Assembly: GCA_030431455.1 (NCBI GenBank)
Contig: JAUIJE010000014.1
Coordinates: forward strand, 1 to 64,000
Length of the DNA: 64,000 nucleotides
Direction: 5' to 3'
Source of the DNA: a bacterium
Lineage (GTDB): Bacteria > Myxococcota > UBA727 > JAUIJE01
The position numbers and the translations under genes were made by a program. Positions 39,628-48,645 of the stretch are shown piece after piece. Each line of letters starts with the position of its first letter. Position 1 is the stretch's first letter. The notes beneath the pieces are model-generated. The model ran no database searches. It was given only the letters and a program-made list of their open reading frames with translations, and was not told where the DNA came from.

Positions 39628-41964
39628 CTAGAGCAGATCGGTCTCGACGTGGATGCGCACCCGGTGGCTGCGGCCCTCGTCGTCGATCACCACCACCTCG
39701 TGGGCCCCGGCCCGCGGGGGCAGCAGCACCTGCGCGGTGGGCGCGGCGGACTTGAACAGCCGGCCATCGACGAACCAGAACAATGTCCCTGTGCCCGCGT
39801 GGGCGTCGGCGGCGAGGGGGATCGATTGGTCCTCGATGGCCACCCCCTCGCGCAGCAAGAACCGGTCACCGTCCTGCGGGGTCTTGATCGTGGGGCCGGG
39901 GCCGGCCGCGGGTTGGGTGCAGGTCTCTTCGTGGGGGGGCACGTCCGCGTCCTCGATGCCCTGGGCGCGCACCCAGCTCGCGACCTCGGGAGGCCAGACC
40001 ACGCGCACGTCGGTGCGGGTCTGTTTGCCCTGCCGGCAGTGGCTGCACAGCCGGTGGCCGGTGTGCACGTCGAGGAGCAGCTCTTGGTGCAGGCGGCAGC
40101 GCTCGATGGGGGCCACGTCTTGGATCGCGAGCTCTTGTTTGGTGTGGGGGCAGAAGGGCTCGGGCAGAGCCCCGGACCGGGCGCACACCGTGCGCTCGAT
40201 GACCGCCGCGGGGCGCTCCAACCACTGTTCGCTGACCTCGCTCGGCAATGCATTGACAATGTGAAACAGCAGGGGGGCCGCGGCCTGGCTGCCGACCAGG
40301 GCCGGGGTCCCGCGGCCGTTCATGTGGCCGACCCACACCCCCACGGTGACGTCGCGGGTGTAGCCCACGCTCCAGGCGTCGCGGTGGCCGTAGGAGGTCC
40401 CGGTCTTCCACGCCACCTGCGGCACGTCGCGCCGGCTTTTCCACACCTCGGGCATGTCCGGGCGTTTGACCTCGGTGAGCACCTCGCTGATGAGATACGC
40501 GGCCTCGGGGGAAAACAGCCGCGTGTCCCGCGGGGTGGGCACATCCGCGAACAGCCGGGCGGGCCGGTATTGGCCCCCGCGGGCGAGGCTGGAATAGAGC
40601 GCGGTGAGTTCGCGCAATGTGACTTCACAGCCGCCGATGACCACGCTCAGCCCGTAGCCGCGGCCCGGGTCGGAAAATGTGGAGAGCCGGGCCTCGCGCA
40701 GCAAGGAGAGCAGGCCGTGCTTTTGCAGGCGCTCCTCGAGCAGCACCGCGGGGATGTTGAGCGAGGTGGCGAGGGCGTCCTTGGCCGGGACCAGGCCGCG
40801 GTAGAGCCCGTCGTAGTTTTCGGGTTGGTAGCCGCTGTAGTCGACGGGCACGTCGGGCACGAGGGTGGACAGGCCGATGAGTCCCCGGTCGAGGCCCCGG
40901 GCGTAGAGGAAGGGCTTGAGCGTGGAGCCGGGGGAGCGTTCGCCCATCGCCCCGTCGACCTGGCCGTGGGCGGCGCGGTCCCAGAAATCGGCCGAGCCCA
41001 CGTAGGCGCGCACTTCGCTGGTGCGGTTGTCGACGATGACCACCGCGCCGTTGTCGATGCCCACCGCCTTGAGCTGTTGGATGTGGTCATGGAGATGTCG
41101 CTCGGCCAAGGCTTGCCAGCGCCGGTCCAAGGTGGTGGCGATGACCCCGCTGGCCGGGTCCCGGTGGTGGGCCTTGCCCCGGGCGAGCACGTGCAGCACC
41201 CCGCGGGGCAACGAGAAGGGGCGCGCGGCCAGGGGCACCGCTTTGGCATCGGCGGCCGCGCCGGCGGTGAGCAGCCCCCGTTCGTGCATGCGGTCCAGCA
41301 ACATGTTGCGCCGCCGTTGCAGCTCGTCGGGGGCGCGGTCGGGGCGCAGCCGGGTGGGGGCGTTGGGCACCACCGCGAGCAACGCCGCCTCGTCGAGGTC
41401 AAGGCGGGCCAAGGGTTTTTGGAAATAGCCGCGCGCGGCGGTGGCCACCCCTTCGATGTTGCCCCCGTAGGGGGCGAGGGAGAAGTACAGGTGCAGAATC
41501 TCGCGTTTGTCGTAGCGCCACTCGAGCTGCAGGGCGCGAAAGGCCTCGACGAGCTTGTTGCCCAGGGTGCGGGGGCCGGGGTCCATCATGCGCGCGACCT
41601 GCATGGTCAGCGTCGAGCCCCCGCTCACCACGTGGCCGGCGGTGAGGTTGGCCCAGGTCGCGCGCAAGATCGCGATGGGGTCGATCCCGGCGTGCAAAAA
41701 GAACCGTTTGTCTTCGTAGCTGACGATGGCGTCGACCAGGTGGTCGGGAATGTCCGCGGCTTGGTGCGCCACCCGCCAGCGTTGGTCCGCGGCCAGCTCG
41801 ACGTCGAGCCAGGCCCCGTCTTTGTCCGTGACCACCGTGGACAGCGGCCGGGCGAGCAGGCCCTCGTCAAAGGGCACGAGCACCACCGCCAACCACAACA
41901 AGCTGAGCCCGGCCGCGCCGGCGACGAGCCCGGCGCGGCAAAGCCGGCCCAGCCGGGCCCCCAA
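39628..41964 (-). CDS. pbpC: penicillin-binding protein 1C
   Basis: 778 residues. Signal-anchor helix (about 10-33), GT51 glycosyltransferase domain (about 50-225, VSYEDKRFFLHAGIDP, GGSTLTMQVAR), transpeptidase domain with SPGSTLKP (Ser-x-x-Lys), SLN in ATSLNIPA and KTGTS, then a BiPBP_C-type C-terminal domain (about 690-778). Polymerises and cross-links peptidoglycan. The start is a TTG two bases after the stop of the alpha-2-macroglobulin gene, with no good ATG near, so translation is probably coupled. This pairing with alpha-2-macroglobulin is well known in bacteria and is thought to link protease trapping with wall repair. Confidence 0.95.
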   Translation of the reverse strand: MGARLGRLCRAGLVAGAAGLSLLWLAVVLVPFDEGLLARPLSTVVTDKDGAWLDVELAADQRWRVAHQAADIPDHLVDAIVSYEDKRFFLHAGIDPIAILRATWANLTAGHVVSGGSTLTMQVARMMDPGPRTLGNKLVEAFRALQLEWRYDKREILHLYFSLAPYGGNIEGVATAARGYFQKPLARLDLDEAALLAVVPNAPTRLRPDRAPDELQRRRNMLLDRMHERGLLTAGAAADAKAVPLAARPFSLPRGVLHVLARGKAHHRDPASGVIATTLDRRWQALAERHLHDHIQQLKAVGIDNGAVVIVDNRTSEVRAYVGSADFWDRAAHGQVDGAMGERSPGSTLKPFLYARGLDRGLIGLSTLVPDVPVDYSGYQPENYDGLYRGLVPAKDALATSLNIPAVLLEERLQKHGLLSLLREARLSTFSDPGRGYGLSVVIGGCEVTLRELTALYSSLARGGQYRPARLFADVPTPRDTRLFSPEAAYLISEVLTEVKRPDMPEVWKSRRDVPQVAWKTGTSYGHRDAWSVGYTRDVTVGVWVGHMNGRGTPALVGSQAAAPLLFHIVNALPSEVSEQWLERPAAVIERTVCARSGALPEPFCPHTKQELAIQDVAPIERCRLHQELLLDVHTGHRLCSHCRQGKQTRTDVRVVWPPEVASWVRAQGIEDADVPPHEETCTQPAAGPGPTIKTPQDGDRFLLREGVAIEDQSIPLAADAHAGTGTLFWFVDGRLFKSAAPTAQVLLPPRAGAHEVVVIDDEGRSHRVRIHVETDLL

Positions 41965-41966
41965 AG

Positions 41967-44900
41967 CTACTGCACCCGCCCCACGGTCTGGACCGCGGGT
42001 TTGCCCACCGCCCGCACCGACGGGTCATACATCGCCTCGGCGAGGGTGGGCGCGTGCTGGAACGTCCCCGGGGTCACCGCCCGGACCACGTAGTAGAAGG
42101 TCGAGCCCTGGCTGGACAGGTCGGTGAAGAAGATCATCCGGTCGTCGCGGATGTCCATGAAGTCGGGCGTGGACCGGTCTTTGAAAAAGCTCGTGTCCCC
42201 GCGCCCTTTGAGCCGCGGGTTTTCGATCTCGAAGCCCGCGGGGAGCATGTCCACCAGGACCGCGTTGCGCACGTGTTTGGCCTTGGACTTGGCCTTGAGC
42301 TGCACGATGAGCAGCTGGCCCTGGGGCACGGTGCCGCTCACCGCGTTGCCCTCCTCGTCGAGCAGGGTGCGCTCGAGGGTGATGCCCTCGCTCACCGGCT
42401 TCAGGGTGTCGCCCTTTTTGAGCCCGGTGATCACCCCGGTGACGTAGACCCGGCCACTGTCCGCGCGCACGGTGATGGTCTTGCCCAACAGGTCGACCCC
42501 GGACAGCCGGGTGCCGTCCTGGCCGAATGCGCTCTGTTCGCCTTGGACGGTGACGGTGCCCGACACCGGGGTGCGGGCCGCGTCGCGCATGACCTTGCCC
42601 AGGGCCAACAGGGCATAGCCGAGCTCTTGGGTCGAGTACCGCATGTTGTAGGCGGTCATTTTCTGCTCTACGCGCTTGACCAGGGTCGGGACCGCGTCGC
42701 TGTCCGGCTGCACATCCTGCAAGATGCTGAGCAAGATCGCGTCCCGCCGCAGCGGCGAGTTGAAGTCGCCGCCGGTCTCGGGCGAGAACTTCACCTCCTG
42801 GGCCGACGTGGGCATCAGCTTCTTCGCGCTGGACATGTCCCCGATGAGGGCGAACGCGCCCCCGAGCAGAATGCGCGTGTCGGGGTCGGCCTTCTTCATC
42901 AGCTGGTCGCGGGCGTAGAGCATCGCGCCGCGCTCGGGTTTGCCCAGCAGGGCCAACACATACTGGGCATAGACGGCCACCCGCAGGCTGCGCCCGCTTC
43001 GATAGAAGCTGGTGTTGTAGTCGGCCCGGCGCGCGACCAAGGACAGGTGGGTGGCGAGCCGGTCGAGCACCCGCTGCTCCACCGCGTGGCTTTGGCGCGC
43101 GGCCTCGACGAGGAAGTGCGAGGCGTACACCGACGCCCAGCTGTAGCCATAGCCGGACCCCGGCCAGTAGGAGAACGAGCCGTCCCCGCGCTGCATCGAC
43201 GCGAGCTTGCGGATGCCGGCCTCGAGGTAGGCGTCCACCGAGCCCCCGTCGAGCAGGTCGGGTTGCGCCACCCGCACCACGTCGTTGAAATACAAAAGCG
43301 GGAACAGCTTGGACGTGGTCTGTTCGAGGCAGCCATGTGGATAGCGGACCAGGCCCGCGAGCGACGCCGCGAGCTTGAGCCCGGGCAGACCCGAGGCGGT
43401 GAGCGAGACGCTGGCCCCCTCGGGGTAGAACTGGTCGGACAGCGACAAGGTGATCTCCTCGCCCGCGGGCACGACCTTGCTGATGCCTTCGGTGACGAGC
43501 GGGGACGCGGCCCGGAGCGGCAGCTCGACGGTGCTCACCGTCTTTTCGTCGTTGCCTTCGGCCATGCACGCCATCTGCACCTTGCCGGTGCCGTCCGCGG
43601 CGGTGCCGTGGAAGATGACGCGTTTTTGTTCTTTGACGTTGAGCTGTAGCGTTTCGCTGCCTTTGCCGTCGATGGCGACCTTGCCCTTGGACTCACACCA
43701 CACCTTGAACGAGCCGCCGTTCTTGGTGCCGTTGTAGACCATCACCGGGATCTCGAACTTGTCCTTCGGGCTCAAGAACCGGGGAAAGGTGGGCGTGACC
43801 ACGATGGGGTCGCGGACCGTCACCGGCGCGCTCTTGGCCCCGAAGCGATCGCCGCTCACCACCACCGCCATCAGGCGCAGCTGACCCTGGAACTCGGGCA
43901 CGTCGAAGGTGACCCGCCCCCGCCCGGCCCCGTCGAGGTGCACCACCCCCGACCACAATGCCACTGGCTTGACCCGCTTCACCTGCACGGGGTTTTGGTG
44001 TTTGCGTTCGAGCTCGCCGTCGCCCCCGCTGGACGACTGGGCTTGCTGCCCGCTGACCTCGGGGAGCACGTCGGCGTACATGTCGTGGGTGGCCACCCCG
44101 AGGCGGCGCTTGGCAAAGAAATGCCGCAGGGGGTTGGGCGACTTTTGGTTGGTGAGCTGGAGGATGCCCTCGTCCACCGCGGCCAAGGTCAGCACCGGGC
44201 TGCCCACGGTGTTGGTGGCGGACACGTCGACTGTCATCTTGGTGTGGGGCCGGACCACGTCGGGGGCGTCGAGCTTGACCCCCACCTTCTTGTCCGCGTA
44301 CTTCACGTACACCGGGGTGGCGCCGAACGCCCGCAGGGGGGCGCGCCGGTCGCGCTTGTCGTTGCTGCGCAACAGCTGAGCGGTGACATACACATTGGGA
44401 GCGTACCCGGGCTTGATGGGGATACGGATCTTGTCGGTGTTGCCCGTCATCTTCACCGTGAAGGTGTCGAGCACCGACTGCCGCTCCACCGACACCACCA
44501 ATGTGCCTGCAAATGGCGCGCGCACCATCACCACCGCGTTCTCGCCCACCGCGTAGGCGTCGTTTTCGGGCTCTAGCTCCACCTGGTCGGGGTCTTCCAT
44601 TGCCCACGGGGCATAGCCGGGCCCGGCGGCGTAGAACGAAAGCTCGCTCGAGGCCCCCGACGCGGTGTCTTCGACCTCGACCACGTAGCTGCCGTACCGC
44701 TTGGGCGAAAACGGCGCGCCCTGCACGTCGCCGTTGCTGGTGAGGTCGGCTTGGGACAGCGGCGACTCCGAGCGTTCGGACACGTAGCGGTACCGGCCCC
44801 GGACGTTCTTGAGCACGGTCTTGTAGGTGACCTCCGAGACCCGGACCTTGAGCTTGCGGCCCTTGACCGGGTCGCCGTCGGGGCCGAGCACGATGAACTC

Positions 44901-47408
44901 CACCCCCGCGTCCTCGCCCTTTTCTGCGAAGTGGTCGGTGTTGCGCCGGACCCCGATGTGCACCGGGTAGACGTCGACGAGGGCGGACTGCAATTGGGTC
45001 ACGCCCCGCCCGCCGCCGGGTTCGGTCACGGTGGCGGTGATGGTGGCCCGGGCCCGAGACGGCGGCTTCATCGACGAGGGCAGGGCGCATTTGACCTTGC
45101 CCAGGCCGCCGTCGTCGAGGGTGGTGGCGCCGAGGTCTTCGCGCCAGCCCTTGAAGGGTTGGCGCCCGGCCCCGAACGCAAAGCTCTTGTATTTGGCCGG
45201 CCGGAACGGGGCGGCGTCGACGCGGCACTCGGCCTCGACGGGGAGGTTCTTGGCCGGGGGGCCGAACAGGTAGGTGCCCTTGACGTCGGCGGTGATGGTG
45301 TCGCCTTTGGAGTACCGCTCCTTGTCGAAGGTGAGGTCGACCTTGATGCGGTCGGGGATGAAGTCCTCGACCTGGAACGCGAGGCGCCCGATGTCGCCGC
45401 GGCCGGGGATCTGGATCTCGGCCACGTAGCGGCCGGTGGCGGCGTAGGACGGGATCTCGAGGTCGTAGGCCCAGACCCCGTCGTCTTTGGTGGTGCCGCG
45501 GGCCCGGGCGAAGGTGCGCTGGCGGGGGTCTTTGACCTCGAGGGCGAGGGGGAAGGCGGGCGGGGTGCGGAGCTTGTCGTCGCGGACCACGGCCACGAGG
45601 TGGGCCACGTCACCGGGGCGGAACACCCCGCGGTCGGCGTAGACGTAGGCTTCGTACCCGGCGCTGCCCCCGATGCCGCCGGTGTCGAAGTCCGCGGTGG
45701 GGATCAGAGATTTGGAGAGGTCGAGGTAGGCGTAGTCTTTGCCCTTGGTGGCGGTGACGAGGAAGGGCACAAAGCCGTCGGCCGCGGACCGCACCCCCGA
45801 GAGCAGCACGTTGCCATTGGCATTGGTGCGCCCGGTGAGCAAGGTCTGGTTGTTGCTCGAGAGCAACCGCACGTCCGCGCCCGCGATGGGCTTGTGGGTC
45901 TTGAGCGATCGCACCGAGATGAAGATCTCGTCGGCGGTGCGCTTGGCGGTGATGCCGAGGTCGGTGACGAGCACGACCTTGTAGATGTCTTGCCAGAGCT
46001 TGTCCCGCTCGCGGGCGGTGACCACGAAGGCCCCGGTGCCCTTGTCCTTGAGCACGTCCTCGAGGGCCACGGTGGTGTGGACCTTCTGGTTGGTCTTTTT
46101 CGCCACCGCGATCTTTTGGGAGTAGATGCTGCGGCCCAGGCTGGGGTCCACCCGGCGGCCGTAGTCGCTGTAGTAGTAGTCCTCGTAGTAGTAGTCGTCG
46201 TAGTCGTTGGACGAGCTGGCCGCGCCGGGGGGCGAGGGCAAGTAGTGGACAATGTTGTTGTCAAACACCCGGTGGATCTCGAGGTCCACCGCCTCGAGGT
46301 TCACGGTCTCGAGGGAGATGTTCATGTTGCCCCGGCGGGACAGCACCGTGCCCTGATCGCGCCACGCGAGCTGGGGGGGCAGGTCGGGGATGGTGAACTC
46401 TTTTTTGATCGTCTCCTCGAGGGCGCCGCCGCTGGACACCGCGGGCAGGCCCTTTTGGATGGTCACGGTGTAGGTCTTGAGGGACTCGAAGTCCCCCACG
46501 ATCTGCAGGCCGCGGTAGCTGCGCTCGACGCGGTAAGGGACCTTGGGTTCGACGTCGACGTAGGGTGAGTCCGATTCCACCACCACCGACGTGGAGAAGC
46601 GGAAGCTGATGGCCCAGCCGTCCCCGTGTTGGTAGACGTTGGTGCTGCTCAATGTCACTGGTTCTGCGGTCTTGGCGCTGATCTCTTTCTCGAAGCGACC
46701 GGGCAGGGGTTTGCCCCCCGCGGCCGCGGTGAGCGCGGGGTCGACCACGATGATGAAGCCCCCGTCCTGGCGGTTGCCGCTTTTGGGTTGCAGCTTGTAG
46801 GCGATCACCGCTTGGGCGTTTTTGGTGTCGATTTGGGCCGGCAGCGGTTGTTTGCCCGTGGTCATGAACGACACGTACTTGTCCGCGTCCTCGGGACGCA
46901 CCGGCCACGAAAACTCGATGTTCACGTAGGCGTTTTCGATCCGGGGTTTGCCCGAGGTGGTGTTGAAAAAGGGCTCTACCGATTTCACCTCGAAGGTGGC
47001 GGTGGCGTATTCGTGTTCGCGATCTCCGACGAGGAAGAGGTTCTGGTCGGCGAACAACTTCTCCGGCAACGACACGGTGAACGCCTCGCCCGGCTTGAGG
47101 GGATTTTGGGGCAAGAACACCAGACGATTCTTCTCGACGAAGCGGAACACGCCGGGCACGGGGGGCGTGACCTTGATGCCGACGTTGGTCAGGTCTTGGT
47201 GCAGGTCGGGCTCTTCGGCCACGTCGCGGTCGAATCGAATCTCGACCGCCGAGGTGGGCGAAATCAGCCCCGCGGGCAAAAACTCCAGCACCCGCACCTC
47301 GGTCATGCCCGGGGGGGCCTTGTCCGTCGGGGGCGTGCACGCACTCGCCAGCAACCCGGCGGTACAAAAAGTTATCCATACGAACGTCGAACGCCACCGC
47401 AGCACCAC
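41967..47408 (-). CDS. bacterial alpha-2-macroglobulin lipoprotein (YfhM-like)
   Basis: 1813 residues from a GTG at 47408 with GGAGG upstream. Lipoprotein signal ending LLASAC. Series of macroglobulin beta-sandwich domains, a flexible Tyr/Asp/Ser-rich stretch (about 395-420, SSSNDYDDYYYEDYYYSDYG) and a Ser/Gly-rich one (near 1120). The thioester motif GCLEQ (about 1357-1361) is intact, followed by the alpha/alpha-toroid TED helices. It traps attacking proteases covalently in the periplasm when cleaved. The acidic Tyr stretch is unusual and could be an exposed loop. Operon with pbpC, which starts two bases downstream. Confidence 0.95.
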   Translation of the reverse strand: MVLRWRSTFVWITFCTAGLLASACTPPTDKAPPGMTEVRVLEFLPAGLISPTSAVEIRFDRDVAEEPDLHQDLTNVGIKVTPPVPGVFRFVEKNRLVFLPQNPLKPGEAFTVSLPEKLFADQNLFLVGDREHEYATATFEVKSVEPFFNTTSGKPRIENAYVNIEFSWPVRPEDADKYVSFMTTGKQPLPAQIDTKNAQAVIAYKLQPKSGNRQDGGFIIVVDPALTAAAGGKPLPGRFEKEISAKTAEPVTLSSTNVYQHGDGWAISFRFSTSVVVESDSPYVDVEPKVPYRVERSYRGLQIVGDFESLKTYTVTIQKGLPAVSSGGALEETIKKEFTIPDLPPQLAWRDQGTVLSRRGNMNISLETVNLEAVDLEIHRVFDNNIVHYLPSPPGAASSSNDYDDYYYEDYYYSDYGRRVDPSLGRSIYSQKIAVAKKTNQKVHTTVALEDVLKDKGTGAFVVTARERDKLWQDIYKVVLVTDLGITAKRTADEIFISVRSLKTHKPIAGADVRLLSSNNQTLLTGRTNANGNVLLSGVRSAADGFVPFLVTATKGKDYAYLDLSKSLIPTADFDTGGIGGSAGYEAYVYADRGVFRPGDVAHLVAVVRDDKLRTPPAFPLALEVKDPRQRTFARARGTTKDDGVWAYDLEIPSYAATGRYVAEIQIPGRGDIGRLAFQVEDFIPDRIKVDLTFDKERYSKGDTITADVKGTYLFGPPAKNLPVEAECRVDAAPFRPAKYKSFAFGAGRQPFKGWREDLGATTLDDGGLGKVKCALPSSMKPPSRARATITATVTEPGGGRGVTQLQSALVDVYPVHIGVRRNTDHFAEKGEDAGVEFIVLGPDGDPVKGRKLKVRVSEVTYKTVLKNVRGRYRYVSERSESPLSQADLTSNGDVQGAPFSPKRYGSYVVEVEDTASGASSELSFYAAGPGYAPWAMEDPDQVELEPENDAYAVGENAVVMVRAPFAGTLVVSVERQSVLDTFTVKMTGNTDKIRIPIKPGYAPNVYVTAQLLRSNDKRDRRAPLRAFGATPVYVKYADKKVGVKLDAPDVVRPHTKMTVDVSATNTVGSPVLTLAAVDEGILQLTNQKSPNPLRHFFAKRRLGVATHDMYADVLPEVSGQQAQSSSGGDGELERKHQNPVQVKRVKPVALWSGVVHLDGAGRGRVTFDVPEFQGQLRLMAVVVSGDRFGAKSAPVTVRDPIVVTPTFPRFLSPKDKFEIPVMVYNGTKNGGSFKVWCESKGKVAIDGKGSETLQLNVKEQKRVIFHGTAADGTGKVQMACMAEGNDEKTVSTVELPLRAASPLVTEGISKVVPAGEEITLSLSDQFYPEGASVSLTASGLPGLKLAASLAGLVRYPHGCLEQTTSKLFPLLYFNDVVRVAQPDLLDGGSVDAYLEAGIRKLASMQRGDGSFSYWPGSGYGYSWASVYASHFLVEAARQSHAVEQRVLDRLATHLSLVARRADYNTSFYRSGRSLRVAVYAQYVLALLGKPERGAMLYARDQLMKKADPDTRILLGGAFALIGDMSSAKKLMPTSAQEVKFSPETGGDFNSPLRRDAILLSILQDVQPDSDAVPTLVKRVEQKMTAYNMRYSTQELGYALLALGKVMRDAARTPVSGTVTVQGEQSAFGQDGTRLSGVDLLGKTITVRADSGRVYVTGVITGLKKGDTLKPVSEGITLERTLLDEEGNAVSGTVPQGQLLIVQLKAKSKAKHVRNAVLVDMLPAGFEIENPRLKGRGDTSFFKDRSTPDFMDIRDDRMIFFTDLSSQGSTFYYVVRAVTPGTFQHAPTLAEAMYDPSVRAVGKPAVQTVGRVQ

Positions 47409-47554
47409 AAGCGCCTCCTTGCTGATACGCCCCGCGACCCCGAAATTGCGCCGGGCGTACTACGCGATAAGTCGCGGCGAGCGTACGTGATTCCCGACCC
47501 CGTGACCACGTCGTGTGTTCCCGGGGGGTTGCCCCGGGGCCACGCCCACGCGCG

Positions 47555-48559
47555 CTACCGCCCCACCACCACGCGCACGGACCAATAATGGTGCCCCACG
47601 TCGGTGGGCACCCGCGCGCGGGGCCCGAGCCAGTGCAGCGCGGTCTCGATCCGCACGTTGTGGGCGCCCACCCGCCACCCGCCGCTCACGTCGGCGTGGG
47701 CGGGCCAGGCCTCGACGGTGTGTTCGCTGCGCACCCCGGGCAAGCCCTGCAAAAACGCGTTGTGGCCCACCCAGCGGGCCGACCCCGCGAGGAAAAACGC
47801 CACCTCCATCCGGTGCAGCAACACTGTGAGATCGCTCACCCCGAACCGTGCCAAGGCGCGGCGCACCAGCTGGTCGTCGGTGGGTCGCCGCGGCCCAAAC
47901 CACCCCACCTGCAGCCGCGCCTCGGGCCCGGCCTGGATGCGCAGGTTGCCCACGTCGAGGGCGCCGGCGGCGGTGACGGCCAAAAACCGCACCCCGCTCT
48001 GCTCGAGCACGAACACATCGAACGCCCACCGCCCATGGGTCTGCACCCCGAGCCCGAGCCGCAGCTGGTGGGACCAGCCCCCCGACGCCGGGGAGCGCAC
48101 CGAGAGGTAGTTGTGGCTAAAGTCCTGCGTTTGCCGTCCAAGGGCATTGGGCCCGACCGGGCCGGCCGCGGTCCAGACCTCCAGGTGCTGGCGCGGCCCC
48201 CACAGCTCAACGCCCCCCCGGCCGAACAGCCAGGCCGCGAACGGCCGGTCGTCGAGCTGGGTCGAGCGGTACCAATAGTACTTGGGGGTGTAGAGCTCCT
48301 GCCCGACGACGAGCAGCGGGCGCAGGTGGTGCAAGGGCCCGGCCCAGGGCCCGGTGGCCCGGGTGAGCTGCTCGAGCACCACCCGTTTGAACGGCACCTT
48401 GGCCGCGCCCGGCAGCCGCGCGTCGAAGAACAGCCCACTGGTGTAGTGCCGGTCGTAAAAAGGCAGGTCGTTGTCGACCTGGACCGCGACCCGGCCGGGC
48501 ACGTCGGCGGCCGGGGCGGCCGCCCCGACGCTGCACAGCAAGAGCACAAGCCCCGTCAC
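47555..48559 (-). CDS. lpxR: LpxR-family outer-membrane lipid A deacylase (DUF2219)
   Basis: 334 residues from a GTG at 48559. Signal peptide (cleavage near GAAAPA). Family blocks: VDNDLPFYDRHYTSGLFFD, with Asn-Asp (30-31) and Thr-Ser (40-41) matching the LpxR catalytic/calcium site, QELYTPKYYW, and DDRPFAAWLF. The rest has alternating strands ending in an aromatic-rich VVVGR terminus like an outer-membrane beta-barrel. It would remove the 3' acyloxyacyl group from lipid A. Divergent from the dihaem lipoprotein gene (86 bp). Confidence 0.88.
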   Translation of the reverse strand: MTGLVLLLCSVGAAAPAADVPGRVAVQVDNDLPFYDRHYTSGLFFDARLPGAAKVPFKRVVLEQLTRATGPWAGPLHHLRPLLVVGQELYTPKYYWYRSTQLDDRPFAAWLFGRGGVELWGPRQHLEVWTAAGPVGPNALGRQTQDFSHNYLSVRSPASGGWSHQLRLGLGVQTHGRWAFDVFVLEQSGVRFLAVTAAGALDVGNLRIQAGPEARLQVGWFGPRRPTDDQLVRRALARFGVSDLTVLLHRMEVAFFLAGSARWVGHNAFLQGLPGVRSEHTVEAWPAHADVSGGWRVGAHNVRIETALHWLGPRARVPTDVGHHYWSVRVVVGR

Positions 48560-48645
48560 ACGGCACGCTACCGCACCGGCGCGCCCCCCGAGAACCCGAC
48601 CGGGCCCGCCTTGGCCCCGCGGCCCCGTCTGGCTAGACGCTCCCC

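Noticed and set aside
39649..42093. 814-codon plus-strand frame opposite pbpC
   Set aside because: pbpC has all catalytic motifs on the minus strand; the antisense product is Gly/Val/His-rich without any fold signal.
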